A stretch of DNA of 64,000 bases from Pseudomonas abietaniphila (GTDB lineage Bacteria > Pseudomonadota > Gammaproteobacteria > Pseudomonadales > Pseudomonadaceae), in NCBI RefSeq assembly GCF_039697315.1, contig NZ_CP155619.1:3348001-3412000 (forward strand), written 5' to 3'. The position numbers and the translations under genes were made by a program. The notes below the pieces were generated by a model. The model did no database searches and was not told the origin of the DNA. It saw only the letters and a program-made list of their open reading frames with translations. Shown here one piece after another: positions 19,263 to 28,962 of this stretch. Positions within the stretch are counted from its first letter, which is position 1. Each line of letters opens with the position of its first letter.

Positions 19263-19733
19263 ATGCAAATCGAGCTGGATGCCTATGATCGTAAGATACT
19301 GGCGCTTCTTCAGGAAGACGCCTCGCTGTCGAGCGCGCAGATCGCTGAAGAAGTCGGTCTGTCCCAATCGCCCTGCTGGCGAAGGATTCAGCGGTTGAAG
19401 GACGAAGGCGTGATTCGCCGGCAAGTGACCTTGCTGGATCGCAAGAAGATTGGCCTGAACACGCAGATCTTCGCTGAGGTGAAACTCAACGCCCATGGAC
19501 GTTCCAACTTCACGGAGTTCACCGAAGCCATTCGCGGGTTTCCGGAGGTGCTGGAGTGTTATGTGCTGATGGGGTCGGTGGACTTTCTGCTGCGCATCGT
19601 GACGCCGGATATCGAAGCGTATGAGCGGTTTTTCTTCGAGAAGCTGTCGCTGGTGCCGGGGATTCAGGAAGTGAACTCGACCGTTGCGCTGTCGGAGATC
19701 AAATCGACGACGAGTTTGCCGATTGTGAAGTGA
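19263..19733 (+). CDS. Lrp/AsnC-family transcriptional regulator
   Basis: 156 residues. The N-terminal helix-turn-helix has 'LDAYDRKILALLQEDASLSS' and 'EVGLSQSPCWRRIQRLKDEG'. The C-terminal RAM/ACT-like effector domain has 'FTEAIRGFPEVLECYVLMGS' and 'DFLLRIVTPDIEAYERFF'. The CWRR helix is the usual one for Lrp and BkdR. It is divergent from the ACT-like gene, so it may control that gene and itself from the 19101-19262 region. The effector amino acid is not predictable from the sequence. Confidence 0.93.
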   Translation: MQIELDAYDRKILALLQEDASLSSAQIAEEVGLSQSPCWRRIQRLKDEGVIRRQVTLLDRKKIGLNTQIFAEVKLNAHGRSNFTEFTEAIRGFPEVLECYVLMGSVDFLLRIVTPDIEAYERFFFEKLSLVPGIQEVNSTVALSEIKSTTSLPIVK

Positions 19734-19778
19734 TCGTTGCCCGGATCTTTTGCATGCGGCTGAAACAAGGCGTTATCC

Positions 19779-20001
19779 CTGTAGGAGCGCGCTTGCCCGC
19801 GATTGAGGGATGTCAGTCGCCATCTATGTGACCGATCCGCCGCCATCGCAAGCAAGCTCACTCCTATAGGGGTTTATGTCAGTCTACGATTCGGAATAAC
19901 GGCAGATTCTGTGGGCGTGAGCTTGCTCACGAAGAGGCCGATCCAGACAAAGGAATGTGCTGTCTGGGCCGGCCCTTTCGCGAGCACGCTCGCTCCCACA
20001 G
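19779..20001. repeat. two REP pairs in tandem
   Basis: The first pair has imperfect arms 19779-19803 and 19845-19870 (GTAGGAGCGCGCTTGCCCGC against AGCAAGCTCACTCCTATAGG). The second has arms 19910-19935 and 19976-20001 (GTGGGCGTGAGCTTGCTCAC against TCGCGAGCACGCTCGCTCCC). They separate the convergent Lrp and CYTH-CHAD genes. No gene or classical terminator is visible in this 285-bp gap. Confidence 0.82.
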
Positions 20002-20018
20002 TGTGTGCTGCGTTGAGC

Positions 20019-21386
20019 TTAAAGCTTCAACAGCATCTTCCACGCCCGGCTTTGCAGCACGGTGATGGTTTGCTGCACGCGGGCTTCGAGGATTTCGTCG
20101 CTGATGTCCAGATGCGCCAGCTGCTCGAGCTTGTTCATTTCGCCGTACAAACGATCCAGTTCCGGCAGTTCCAGCGTGTGACGTGCGTGATGCAGCCAGA
20201 CCTGGATTCGCTCGATGCGTGGCAGTTGCTCCGCCAGATCTTCGGGCTGTTGCTGGTAGCGCGCCAGGTTAAGCGCCGTTGCCTCGTCACCGAGGAAGCG
20301 CGGGACCCAGCTGCTGAGCATCGCGTTACCCTGACGATTGCCACGGTTGTTGCGCTCGGCGGTCCAGCTGCGCTCCATCAACCAGCGTGACGTGGTGAGC
20401 GAGAACAGGCCCCAGCGTGGGTCCTCGAGCTCTTCGATGAACTGTTCATGGGCCGCCGCGCGCACGTCAGCATCGTCCTGACCGGCTTGAACCAGCGTAC
20501 GCCAGTCTTCCAGCAATGCGTCCAGCGCAGCACGCAGATCATGAGTGGTCGCACGCGGCGCCGCCTGACCCAGACTGCCGGTCAGTGCGCGCAACTCGGC
20601 GAGCACCTCGACCCATTCCTGCAACAGGCTCCAGTGACCATTGAAGCGGTACTGCTCGGCCAGGCGCTGGCTGCTGCCCAACAGGTACCAGGCCAGCGCG
20701 CTGTAGGCGTCGTCAACGCTGGTTTCGGCGTGCAGCTCAGGTAACGGCAACTTGACCGAGTAGCTGCCAGCGTCGAACAGGCGATAGCCACGCTCGGCCT
20801 TGCTGATATCACACGGCATCAACGCCAGTTTTTCGGCCAGTTCTGCAGCCAGTTCCAGCAACGCGGAAGGTTCGCCTTCGCGCAGCTCAAGCTCCAGCTC
20901 GCAGATTTCTTCCTTCTGCTTGCCGACGATGACGTTGCCCAAGTCCAGCGCCGCTTCGATCACGACCCTGGATTTACCGCGACCCCAGGCGATCTCGGCC
21001 TTTTCACGGACGAAATCGGTGGTGAACAGCGGTTTGATGGTTTTCTTGTCCAGATCCGCCAGTTGCTCGGGCCAGCAATCGCCATCGAGCTTCTTCAGGT
21101 CCAGCTTGGCCTTGGGCACATCCCAGTTGTATTCGTTACGCTCCGACAGACCGGCGACGCTCTGGCCGCGGGTCTTGAGGGTCTGGATGATCGCGTCGCC
21201 GTCACGGCGCAGACGCAGCGCAACCTTGGCGTGGGCAAGCTCGCGCTCGGGGGTGTCGAAGTACTGATTGAACAGCTCCAGACGCTCCCAGCCGCTTTTG
21301 TTGCGTTTTTTCAGCAACGGGTGCTCGCGCAGGGCAATGAGGGTTTCGCGGCTGACGCGGAGTTTGATTTCGGTTTCTTTCTGCAT
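20019..21386 (-). CDS. CYTH and CHAD domain protein (YgiF-like inorganic triphosphatase)
   Basis: 455 residues. The N-terminal CYTH domain opens with the ExExK signature 'KETEIKLRV' and contains the expected alternating charged strands ('ALRLRRDGDAIIQTLK'). The C-terminal CHAD domain (about 220-450) is helical and rich in conserved His and Arg ('LHHARHTLELPELDRLY'), as in proteins that bind polyphosphate. The E. coli homologue YgiF hydrolyses inorganic triphosphate. The cytoplasmic location and single-gene organisation are seen; the triphosphatase activity is inferred from family. Confidence 0.88.
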   Translation of the reverse strand: MQKETEIKLRVSRETLIALREHPLLKKRNKSGWERLELFNQYFDTPERELAHAKVALRLRRDGDAIIQTLKTRGQSVAGLSERNEYNWDVPKAKLDLKKLDGDCWPEQLADLDKKTIKPLFTTDFVREKAEIAWGRGKSRVVIEAALDLGNVIVGKQKEEICELELELREGEPSALLELAAELAEKLALMPCDISKAERGYRLFDAGSYSVKLPLPELHAETSVDDAYSALAWYLLGSSQRLAEQYRFNGHWSLLQEWVEVLAELRALTGSLGQAAPRATTHDLRAALDALLEDWRTLVQAGQDDADVRAAAHEQFIEELEDPRWGLFSLTTSRWLMERSWTAERNNRGNRQGNAMLSSWVPRFLGDEATALNLARYQQQPEDLAEQLPRIERIQVWLHHARHTLELPELDRLYGEMNKLEQLAHLDISDEILEARVQQTITVLQSRAWKMLLKL

Positions 21387-21552
21387 GGCCGGGAATCCAG
21401 GCGCTCTATCGCTGATAAACAGGGGTCGCAGCCGGAATCGACACAGCTGCGTGGGTCGTGCAGTGTACAGGACATCACCCGTGACAGTTTATTCCTGCTG
21501 TCCAATCACCCTATGATGACCGTCACGTCGCACTGCATTTCAGGAGTCGTCC

Positions 21553-22701
21553 ATGCCGTTGCCGTCCATGAAAGAACAGTTTGCAGCCCTGATCGCCGCG
21601 CCTTCGGTGAGTTGTACGCAACCCTCGCTGGACCAGTCCAACCGCGCGGTCATCGATCTGCTCGCCGGTTGGCTCGGCGATCTGGGCTTTGCCTGCGACA
21701 TCCAGCAAGTCAGTCCCGGCAAATTCAATCTGGTGGCGACCTATGGCACCGGCCCCGGCGGTCTGGTGCTGTCTGGCCACAGCGACACCGTTCCCTACGA
21801 CGACGCCTTGTGGAAGACCGATCCGCTCAAGCTGACTGAAGTCGACGGCAGTTGGGTGGGGCTGGGCAGCTGCGACATGAAGGGTTTTTTCGCGCTGGCC
21901 ATCGAGGCGCTGCAGCCCTTGCTGGACAAGCCGTTCAAGCAGCCGCTGATCATTCTGGCGACGTGCGATGAAGAAAGCTCGATGTCCGGCGCGAAGGCGT
22001 TGGCCGCTGCCGGCGGTGTGCTGGGGCGTGCTGCGGTCATCGGCGAGCCTACCGGCCTCAAGCCGATTCGTCTGCACAAAGGCGTGATGATGGAACGCAT
22101 CGAGATTCTCGGGCGAAGCGGTCATTCGTCGGATCCGAGCTTGGGACACAGCGCGCTTGAGGCGATGTATGACGCGATCGGCGCGCTCAAGGGCCTGCGT
22201 CAGCAGTGGCAGGAGAAATACCGGAATCCGCAATTCAGCGTCCCGGCACCGACCATGAACTTCGGTTGCATTCATGGCGGCGATAACCCGAACCGGATCT
22301 GCGGGCAGTGTTCGCTGGAATTCGACCTGCGTCCGCTGCCAGGCATGGACCCGGAAATGCTCCGCGCGGCCATCCGGCAGAAGCTGCAGCCGCTCGCCGA
22401 ACTGCACCAGGTGAAGATCGATTACGCGCCGCTGTTCTCGGAAGTCGCGCCATTCGAGCAAAGTGCCGATGCGGAACTGGTTCGCGTTGCCGAACGTCTG
22501 ACAGGTCATACGGCCGAAGCAGTGGCATTTGGAACCGAAGCGCCTTATCTTCAGCGCCTCGGTTGCGAAACGATCGTGTTGGGCCCCGGCGACATCGCCT
22601 GTGCGCACCAGCCGGGCGAATATCTCGAAATGTCACGTTTGCAGCCTACAGTGCGTCTATTGCGTCAGTTGATCGAACATTACTGCCTGACTCCTGTGTG
22701 A
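21553..22701 (+). CDS. argE: acetylornithine deacetylase
   Basis: M20-family metallohydrolase of 382 residues that deacetylates N-acetylornithine in arginine synthesis. Metal-site motifs are visible: 'LSGHSDTVPYDDALW', 'GLGSCDMKGFFA', the catalytic 'ATCDEESSMSGAKAL' and 'GEPTGLKPI'. The dimerisation domain contains 'GRSGHSSDPSLGHSALEAM'. argA follows after 114 bp, so both ends of the acetylated pathway are together. Pseudomonas also uses ArgJ for acetyl recycling, so ArgE may be partly redundant. Confidence 0.93.
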   Translation: MPLPSMKEQFAALIAAPSVSCTQPSLDQSNRAVIDLLAGWLGDLGFACDIQQVSPGKFNLVATYGTGPGGLVLSGHSDTVPYDDALWKTDPLKLTEVDGSWVGLGSCDMKGFFALAIEALQPLLDKPFKQPLIILATCDEESSMSGAKALAAAGGVLGRAAVIGEPTGLKPIRLHKGVMMERIEILGRSGHSSDPSLGHSALEAMYDAIGALKGLRQQWQEKYRNPQFSVPAPTMNFGCIHGGDNPNRICGQCSLEFDLRPLPGMDPEMLRAAIRQKLQPLAELHQVKIDYAPLFSEVAPFEQSADAELVRVAERLTGHTAEAVAFGTEAPYLQRLGCETIVLGPGDIACAHQPGEYLEMSRLQPTVRLLRQLIEHYCLTPV

Positions 22702-22815
22702 GCAGGCCCTAGCCCAGAGGAGAGAACGCGTGTTGCGATGCCTGTTCCGACGATAAAGCTCATGCCGTTGTGAGTGCTTTCACCCTTCGTCCATCTTTTA
22801 CAGGCTCTTTGGGAT

Positions 22816-24114
22816 ATGCCCGATTACGTCAATTGGCTCCGCCACGCGTCTCCCTACATCAATGCCCACCGGGATTGCACCTTCATCGTCATGCTTCCGG
22901 GCGACGGCGTTGAGCACCCGAATTTCGGCAACATCGTTCATGACCTGGTGTTGCTGCACAGCCTGGGCGTTCGCCTGGTGCTGGTTCACGGTTCCCGTCC
23001 GCAAATCGAAAGTCGCCTTGAGGCACGCGGCCTGACGCCGCATTTTCATCGCGACATGCGCGTGACTGACTTCGCGACCCTTGAGTGCGTGATCGACGCA
23101 GTGGGTGCGCTGCGCATCGCCATCGAAGCGCGTCTGTCGATGGACATGGCGGCGTCCCCGATGCAGGGTTCGCGGTTGCGTGTGACCGGCGGCAACTTTG
23201 TGACCGCGCGCCCGATTGGCGTGCTGGAGGGCGTGGACTATCAGCACACCGGCGAAGTCCGTCGGATCGACCGCAAAGGTATCAATCGCCTGCTCGACGA
23301 GCGTTCCATCGTTCTCCTGTCGCCGCTCGGTTATTCGCCAACGGGTGAAATCTTCAACCTCGCGTGCGAAGACGTCGCCACCCGCGCGGCCATCGACTTG
23401 GGCGCAGAGAAGCTGCTGCTGTTCGGCGCCGAGTCGGGCCTGCTCGACGAACAAGGCCGTCTGGTGCGTGAACTGCGTCCGCAGCAGGTTCCGGCGCACC
23501 TTCAGCGTCTGGGCAACAACTATCAGGCTGAACTGCTGGATGCCGCCGCACAGGCCTGCCGTGGCGGCGTGGCGCGCAGTCATATCGTGAGTTACGCCGA
23601 AGACGGCGCCTTGCTGTCGGAGTTGTTCACCCGCTCAGGCGGCGGCACGCTGGTCGCTCAGGAACAGTTCGAACTGGTTCGCGAGGCCTCGATTGGCGAC
23701 GTCGGTGGTTTGATCGATCTGATCACGCCGCTGGAAGAGCAGGGCATTCTGGTGCGCCGTTCTCGTGAGGTGCTCGAGCGTGAGATCGAGCAGTTCAGCG
23801 TGGTTGAGCGCGAAGGGTTGATCATCGCGTGCGCTGCGCTGTATCCGATTGCTGATTCCGAAGCAGGTGAGCTGGCGTGTCTGGCGGTGAACCCTGAATA
23901 CCGTCACGGTGGTCGCGGGGACGAGTTGCTGGAGCGCATCGAAGAACGGGCGCGGGCGCAGGGTTTGAAGACCCTGTTCGTGCTCACCACCCGTACCGCC
24001 CACTGGTTCCGCGAGCGTGGTTTCGAGCCGAGCAGCGTAGACCGCCTGCCCAGCGCCCGGGCGTCGCTGTACAACTACCAGCGTAATTCGAAGATCTTCG
24101 AGAAGGCTATCTGA
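22816..24114 (+). CDS. argA: amino-acid N-acetyltransferase (N-acetylglutamate synthase)
   Basis: First enzyme of arginine biosynthesis, 432 residues from the ATG at 22816. It has an N-terminal amino-acid-kinase-like regulatory domain ('LVLVHGSRPQIESRL', 'SPLGYSPTGEIFNL') and a C-terminal GNAT domain ('ELACLAVNPEYRHGGRGDEL', 'FVLTTRTAHWFRERGFE'). The start fits the length of known ArgA proteins; a GTG at 22774 in frame would add 14 residues. In this class arginine inhibits through the kinase-like domain (established knowledge). A perfect palindrome of REP origin follows the stop. Confidence 0.94.
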   Translation: MPDYVNWLRHASPYINAHRDCTFIVMLPGDGVEHPNFGNIVHDLVLLHSLGVRLVLVHGSRPQIESRLEARGLTPHFHRDMRVTDFATLECVIDAVGALRIAIEARLSMDMAASPMQGSRLRVTGGNFVTARPIGVLEGVDYQHTGEVRRIDRKGINRLLDERSIVLLSPLGYSPTGEIFNLACEDVATRAAIDLGAEKLLLFGAESGLLDEQGRLVRELRPQQVPAHLQRLGNNYQAELLDAAAQACRGGVARSHIVSYAEDGALLSELFTRSGGGTLVAQEQFELVREASIGDVGGLIDLITPLEEQGILVRRSREVLEREIEQFSVVEREGLIIACAALYPIADSEAGELACLAVNPEYRHGGRGDELLERIEERARAQGLKTLFVLTTRTAHWFRERGFEPSSVDRLPSARASLYNYQRNSKIFEKAI

Positions 24115-24148
24115 CGGCTTGTGCCGGGCCCAAGCTCGGCATCAGCAA

Positions 24149-24174
24149 CACTGTGGGAGCTCGCTCCCACAGTG
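24149..24174. repeat. palindrome derived from a REP, possible argA terminator
   Basis: CACTGTGGGAG and CTCCCACAGTG flank a CTCG loop, giving an 11-bp stem between the convergent argA and gshA. There is no T run, so terminator function is only possible. Confidence 0.6.
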
Positions 24175-24189
24175 CTTATCGGCGTCGTG

Positions 24190-25776
24190 TCAGTTACTGA
24201 TCGCCAGAATGCTCGCCTGATACGCGCCGACAAAAGTATCGAAATCCACAGGCTCTTCGCTTTGTTCCATTTCGGACTGCTGCGCCAGAGACTCGCGGGC
24301 TTTGGTTTCAAAGTCCGCCTGATCTTCGACGCTCAGTGGCCGGCTGCGGAAATACTCGGCGTGCGTGCGCGACTGACGCAGCGAAAACGCAGTGAAGCCT
24401 TCCTTATGCTCGGTCATGGCTGCCAGCACCTGCGCCGACGGCGTCAGGGAGGCGTCCGAAACTTTGGCGCGCTGCACGTCCAGTGACTTGGCGTGCTCGT
24501 CGATGCCCTGGCTCTGGTCCAGCAATCTGCTGATCGGCTCGATCTTGTCCAACAGCTCGTTGGCCCAGTCTTTTAGGTCGACGGTCGTGGTATTCCGGCT
24601 CAGTTGCAGGCCCGGACGACGGCCTTCTTTCACCACCGTCAGGAAGTTGCTGCTGGCATTGCCGCATTCGCAATCGGCCAGTTGGGGGCTTTCCTGCAGG
24701 GCGCAAAACAGGATGAAGGCGTCGATGAAGCGCGACTGCTGCAGATCGATGCCGACCGGCAGGAACGGGTTGATGTCCAGGCAGCGCACTTCAACGTACT
24801 GCACGCCACGGGCCATCAGGGCCTGAATCGGACGCTCACCGGAATAGGTGACGCGTTTCGGACGAATCGTCGAGTAGTACTCGTTCTCGATCTGCAGCAC
24901 GTTGGTGTTGAGCTGAATCCACTCGCCATCCTTGTGCGTGCCGATTTCGACGTAAGGCGCGTAAGGCGTCGCCACGGCTTTGCGCAGGCTGTCGGTGTAG
25001 GTCAGCAAGTCGTTGTAGCACGGCGTCAGGTCGGCCTGGGCATTGCTCTGGTAACCCAGATCGCTCATGCGCAGACTGGTGGCGTACGGCAGATACAGCG
25101 TGTCGGCGTCGAACTGCTCCAGTTGGTGCGAGCGGCCGCGCAGGAAGCTGGCGTCCAGTGCCGGCGAGGCGCCGAACAGGTACATCAACAGCCAGCTGTA
25201 ACGACGGAAATTACGGATCAGGCCGATGTAACTTTCGGACTGGAAATCACGGTCACTGCCTTCGAAGGCTTCGGTCTGCTTGAGCACCGGCCAGATGGCT
25301 TCGGGAAGCGAGAAATTGTAGTGAATTCCGGCAATGCATTGCATTGTCTTGCCATAGCGCAAGGCAAGGCCCTGGCGGTAGACATACTTGAGCTTGCCGA
25401 TGTTCGAGGTGCCGTAATACGCGATCGGAATATCTTCTTCAGCCGGCAGTGGACACGGCATCGAAGGGCTCCAGATGTACTCGCCGCCCAGCTTGCTGTA
25501 GGCGAAACGATGGATCTTCTCCAGACTTTCCAGCGTATCGGCCGGGTTGGTCAGCGCTGGCGTGATGAACTCCAGCAGCGACTCGGAATAGTCGGTGGTG
25601 ATCTGTTCGTTGGTCAGCGCGGAGCCCAGGGCTTCCGGATGCGGAGTCTGGGCCAGACGGCCCTCGCCAGTCACGCGCAGGCATTCACGCTCGATACCGT
25701 GCAGGCACTTCTCCAGAAGGGAGAGGTGAGAGTGCTCGCCAAGCAAAGCCAGGCGGCGGTTGAGAAGTTCGCTCAA
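24190..25776 (-). CDS. gshA: glutamate--cysteine ligase
   Basis: First enzyme of glutathione synthesis, 528 residues, of the gamma-proteobacterial GshA type. Family stretches include '[12 protein letters not shown]', '[19 protein letters not shown]', 'FSLPEAIW', '[20 protein letters not shown]' and '[14 protein letters not shown]'. The TTG at 25776 is taken as the start because AAGGA lies 7 nt upstream and the protein then opens '[14 protein letters not shown]' as in relatives. An in-frame GTG at 25791 lies on top of that ribosome-binding site. It is monocistronic; gshB is not in the window. Confidence 0.93.
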   Translation of the reverse strand: MSELLNRRLALLGEHSHLSLLEKCLHGIERECLRVTGEGRLAQTPHPEALGSALTNEQITTDYSESLLEFITPALTNPADTLESLEKIHRFAYSKLGGEYIWSPSMPCPLPAEEDIPIAYYGTSNIGKLKYVYRQGLALRYGKTMQCIAGIHYNFSLPEAIWPVLKQTEAFEGSDRDFQSESYIGLIRNFRRYSWLLMYLFGASPALDASFLRGRSHQLEQFDADTLYLPYATSLRMSDLGYQSNAQADLTPCYNDLLTYTDSLRKAVATPYAPYVEIGTHKDGEWIQLNTNVLQIENEYYSTIRPKRVTYSGERPIQALMARGVQYVEVRCLDINPFLPVGIDLQQSRFIDAFILFCALQESPQLADCECGNASSNFLTVVKEGRRPGLQLSRNTTTVDLKDWANELLDKIEPISRLLDQSQGIDEHAKSLDVQRAKVSDASLTPSAQVLAAMTEHKEGFTAFSLRQSRTHAEYFRSRPLSVEDQADFETKARESLAQQSEMEQSEEPVDFDTFVGAYQASILAISN

Positions 25777-25920
25777 GTTGGATTCCTTCACGCGTCAGTC
25801 GGCCCTATATGGGGGCGATATGGCGGTCTACAAGGGTGAAGAAAGGAACTGGCGTTTTCGCCTCGTTTTTGGCCCGAACGCCGATGCCCGTCGCTGATCA
25901 TTCCTAAAAGGCGATCAGAA

Positions 25921-25951
25921 AATTTCGACACTGCTACAAAGTGTCGAAATT
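25921..25951 (-). terminator. hairpin after the tex-thioesterase pair, terminator or operator
   Basis: AATTTCGACAC (25921-25931) and GTGTCGAAATT (25941-25951) are exact complements around a 9-nt loop. Read on the minus strand it is followed by TTCTG, a weak T run, 23 bp after the thioesterase stop. It also lies 145 bp upstream of gshA, so it could instead be a binding site. Confidence 0.55.
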
Positions 25952-25973
25952 AACTCATATCGCTATCCGACAG

Positions 25974-26357
25974 CTAGACGATCGCGAACGTGCCCTGCGC
26001 TTTCGCGACGAGCTTGTCGTCCTGGCGCACTTCGGCTTCCACGACCAGCGTACGCCGGCCCGCGTGCAACACCGTGCCGATGCACGTGACTTCGCCATCC
26101 GGGACGCCGCGCACGTAGTTGATCTTGCACTCCACGGTCACGCTTTGCTTGTCGAAGCCGTGGGAGCTGGAACAGGCCAGCCCCATGGCGATGTCGACGA
26201 GACTGAACAACGCGCCACCGTGCATGACATTGCCGCGATTGCGCAGATGAGGCTCCAGGGCCAGTGTGACCTCGGCCACACCGTCGCCGAGCCTTACCAG
26301 CTTGCAGCCCAGGGTCTTGAAGTAAGCGCTTTCGGTCAGGCCTTCCGGAATGTCCAT
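25974..26357 (-). CDS. PaaI-type hotdog thioesterase
   Basis: 127-residue hotdog-fold protein. The HGG signature is in 'NVMHGGALFSLVDIAMGLAC', where the Asp-bearing helix follows, and the usual strand 'SVTVECKINYVRGVP' comes after. Such proteins hydrolyse acyl-CoA or aryl-CoA esters in the cytoplasm; the natural substrate is not known. Its ATG overlaps the tex stop (ATGA), so translation is coupled to tex. The same tex-thioesterase order is known in P. aeruginosa. The start has no independent Shine-Dalgarno sequence beyond the coupling. Confidence 0.85.
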   Translation of the reverse strand: MDIPEGLTESAYFKTLGCKLVRLGDGVAEVTLALEPHLRNRGNVMHGGALFSLVDIAMGLACSSSHGFDKQSVTVECKINYVRGVPDGEVTCIGTVLHAGRRTLVVEAEVRQDDKLVAKAQGTFAIV

Positions 26358-28681
26358 CAGCGTTTCTTCAGTTGCTTGGCGTTGGCGAACAGCGACGCCA
26401 TGGCGTTGTTGGCCGGGGCGGCTGTTGCGGTTTCCTTGCGTGGCGCGCTGCTCTGCTGCTGACGCGGTGCCGCGCCTGGACGCGCTCCACGTGCACCGTC
26501 GATCTTCTCGCCGGGCGTATCGCTCATGCGCATCGACAGGCCAACGCGTTTGCGCGGGATATCGACTTCCATGACCTTGACCTTGACCACGTCACCAGCC
26601 TTCACCGCCTCACGCGGATCTTTGATGAATTTCTCCGAAAGTGCGGAGATATGCACCAAACCGTCCTGATGCACACCGATGTCCACGAACGCGCCAAAGT
26701 TGGTCACGTTGGTCACCACGCCTTCGAGGATCATCCCCAGTTGCAGGTCCTTCAGGTCTTCGACGCCGTCCTGGAATTCAGCTGTCTTGAATTCGGGGCG
26801 TGGGTCGCGGCCTGGCTTTTCCAGTTCCTGAAGAATGTCGGTCACGGTTGGCAGGCCGAAGGTTTCGTCGGTGAATTTCTTCGGGTCCAGGCGCTTGAGG
26901 AAGCTGGCATCGCCGATCAGCGAACGGATGTCGCGGTCGGTTTCAGCGGCGATGCGCTGCACCAGCGGATACGCCTCAGGGTGAACGGCGGACGAATCCA
27001 GCGGGTTGTCGCCGTTCATGACCCGCAGGAAGCCGGCAGCTTGTTCAAAGGTTTTCTCACCCAGACGCGCTACTTTCTTCAGCGCAGCGCGGGTCTTGAA
27101 CGCGCCGTTCTCGTCACGGTGCGTGACAATGTTCTGTGCCAGCGTGGTGTTCAGACCGGAAATACGCGCGAGCAGCGCCACCGATGCCGTGTTTACGTCG
27201 ACGCCCACGGCGTTCACGCAGTCTTCGACCACCGCGTCCAGGCCACGGGCCAGCTTGAGCTGAGACACGTCGTGCTGGTATTGGCCGACACCGATGGATT
27301 TCGGGTCGATCTTCACCAGTTCAGCCAATGGATCCTGCAGGCGGCGAGCGATAGACACGGCGCCACGGATCGACACGTCCAGGTCCGGGAATTCCTTGGC
27401 TGCGAGTTCCGACGCGGAGTACACCGACGCACCTGCTTCGGACACCATGACCTTGGTCATTTTCAGGCCCGGGTATTTTTTGATCAGGTCGGCGGCCAGC
27501 TTGTCGGTCTCGCGGCTGGCGGTACCGTTGCCGATTGCGATCAGGTCAACCGAGTGCTTGGCGCACAGGGCCGCGAGCACGGCAATGGTCTGATCCCACT
27601 GGTTTTTCGGTACGTGCGGGTAAACCGTGGCGTAATCCAGCAGCTTGCCGGTCGTATCGACCACCGCGACCTTACAGCCGGTGCGCAGACCGGGGTCCAG
27701 GCCCAAGGTGGCGCGTGGGCCAGCGGGTGCAGCGAGCAGCAGGTCATGCAGGTTGTGAGCGAACACGTTGATCGCTTCAGTTTCTGCGCCGTCCCGAAGT
27801 TCGCCCAGCAAGTCGGTTTCCAAGTGCGAGTAAAGCTTGACCTTCCAGGTCCAGCGCACGACTTCCGCCAGCCATTTGTCGGCCGGGCGATTCTGGTTCT
27901 GCAGACCAAAACGCTCGCTGATCATCATTTCGCACGGATGCAGCGTGCCAGGCAGTTCTTCACCGACTTTCAGTGCCGAGCTCAGAATGCCTTCGTTGCG
28001 GCCGCGGAAGATCGCCAGCGCGCGGTGCGACGGCATGCTTTTCAGCGGCTCGTCATGCTCGAAATAGTCGCGGAACTTGGCGCCTTCTTCTTCCTTGCCA
28101 GCCACGACGCGGGCACTGATCACGGCTTCCTGCTTGAGGAAGCTGCGCAGTTTTTCCAGCAGCGTGGCGTCTTCGGCGAAGCGTTCCATGAGGATGTACT
28201 TCGCGCCTTCGAGTACGGCCTTGACGTCGGCGAAGCCTTTTTCGGCATCGACGAAACGGGCAGCTTCGGTCTCGGGATTCCGGGTCGGGTCGTTGAACAG
28301 GCCGTCCGCCAGCTCGCCCAGACCCGCTTCCAGCGCGATCTGGCCCTTCGTGCGACGCTTCTGTTTATAAGGCAGGTACAAGTCTTCGAGGCGGGTCTTG
28401 GTGTCGGCGAGCTTGATGTCCCGCGCCAGTTCCGGGGTCAGCTTGCCTTGCTCTTCGATGCTGGCAAGGATGCTGATGCGACGCTCGTCGAGCTCGCGCA
28501 GATAGCGCAGGCGCTCTTCCAGATGACGCAGTTGCGTGTCATCGAGGCTGCCAGTCACTTCTTTACGGTAGCGAGCGATGAAGGGCACCGTTGAGCCTTC
28601 ATCCAGTAGCGCGACGGCCGCTTCGACCTGTTGCGGGCGGACACCGAGTTCCTCGGCGATGCGGCTGTTGATACTGTCCAT
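26357..28681 (-). CDS. tex: Tex, transcription accessory RNA-binding protein
   Basis: 774-residue Tex protein. In order it has an N-terminal helical Tex domain ('[20 protein letters not shown]'), a YqgF/RNase H-like domain ('[20 protein letters not shown]'), helix-hairpin-helix units, and a C-terminal S1 RNA-binding domain ('[20 protein letters not shown]'; '[16 protein letters not shown]'). A Lys/Arg-rich tail follows. The ATG at 28681 (AGGTGG upstream) fits the family; the frame is open further upstream to 28768 but that part has no homologous look. Tex is a conserved nucleic-acid binding factor affecting transcription and toxin expression. Confidence 0.94.
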   Translation of the reverse strand: MDSINSRIAEELGVRPQQVEAAVALLDEGSTVPFIARYRKEVTGSLDDTQLRHLEERLRYLRELDERRISILASIEEQGKLTPELARDIKLADTKTRLEDLYLPYKQKRRTKGQIALEAGLGELADGLFNDPTRNPETEAARFVDAEKGFADVKAVLEGAKYILMERFAEDATLLEKLRSFLKQEAVISARVVAGKEEEGAKFRDYFEHDEPLKSMPSHRALAIFRGRNEGILSSALKVGEELPGTLHPCEMMISERFGLQNQNRPADKWLAEVVRWTWKVKLYSHLETDLLGELRDGAETEAINVFAHNLHDLLLAAPAGPRATLGLDPGLRTGCKVAVVDTTGKLLDYATVYPHVPKNQWDQTIAVLAALCAKHSVDLIAIGNGTASRETDKLAADLIKKYPGLKMTKVMVSEAGASVYSASELAAKEFPDLDVSIRGAVSIARRLQDPLAELVKIDPKSIGVGQYQHDVSQLKLARGLDAVVEDCVNAVGVDVNTASVALLARISGLNTTLAQNIVTHRDENGAFKTRAALKKVARLGEKTFEQAAGFLRVMNGDNPLDSSAVHPEAYPLVQRIAAETDRDIRSLIGDASFLKRLDPKKFTDETFGLPTVTDILQELEKPGRDPRPEFKTAEFQDGVEDLKDLQLGMILEGVVTNVTNFGAFVDIGVHQDGLVHISALSEKFIKDPREAVKAGDVVKVKVMEVDIPRKRVGLSMRMSDTPGEKIDGARGARPGAAPRQQQSSAPRKETATAAPANNAMASLFANAKQLKKR

Positions 28682-28766
28682 AAAACCACCTGGCAAATGT
28701 GTGTGCAAAAAATCAGCTGCTGGCGAACCGCCGCAAGCGCGTGTTGCCTGACCTTGAGGGCGGCGC

Positions 28767-28772
28767 ATTATA
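28767..28772 (-). promoter_or_regulatory. consensus -10 box for tex
   Basis: Read on the minus strand this is TATAAT, 86 bp before the tex ATG. No good TTGACA is seen at the expected distance, so the -35 is unassigned. The CCCC-GATTA-GGGG hairpin at 28782-28794 lies where the -35 would be. Confidence 0.45.
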
Positions 28773-28962
28773 CCCAGTGAGCCCCGATTAGGGGATCGCC
28801 CTGTCAGTTGCCGGAAATCCTGCCGCCGGCGTGACGTCGTGCGGGGCGCAAACGGGCAGGGGAGAGCGCCAGTGGCGGCTCAGGAAAAATCTGCTAACAA
28901 TGCACACGGTGCGCATCACAGCAGCTACGCCATAATGCGCGCCGAGATCAAAGGAGCTTCCA

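Noticed and set aside
26372..28594. Long plus-strand open frame opposite tex
   Set aside because: It is an antisense shadow of tex: no ribosome-binding site and no recognisable domain. tex itself has all expected domains.
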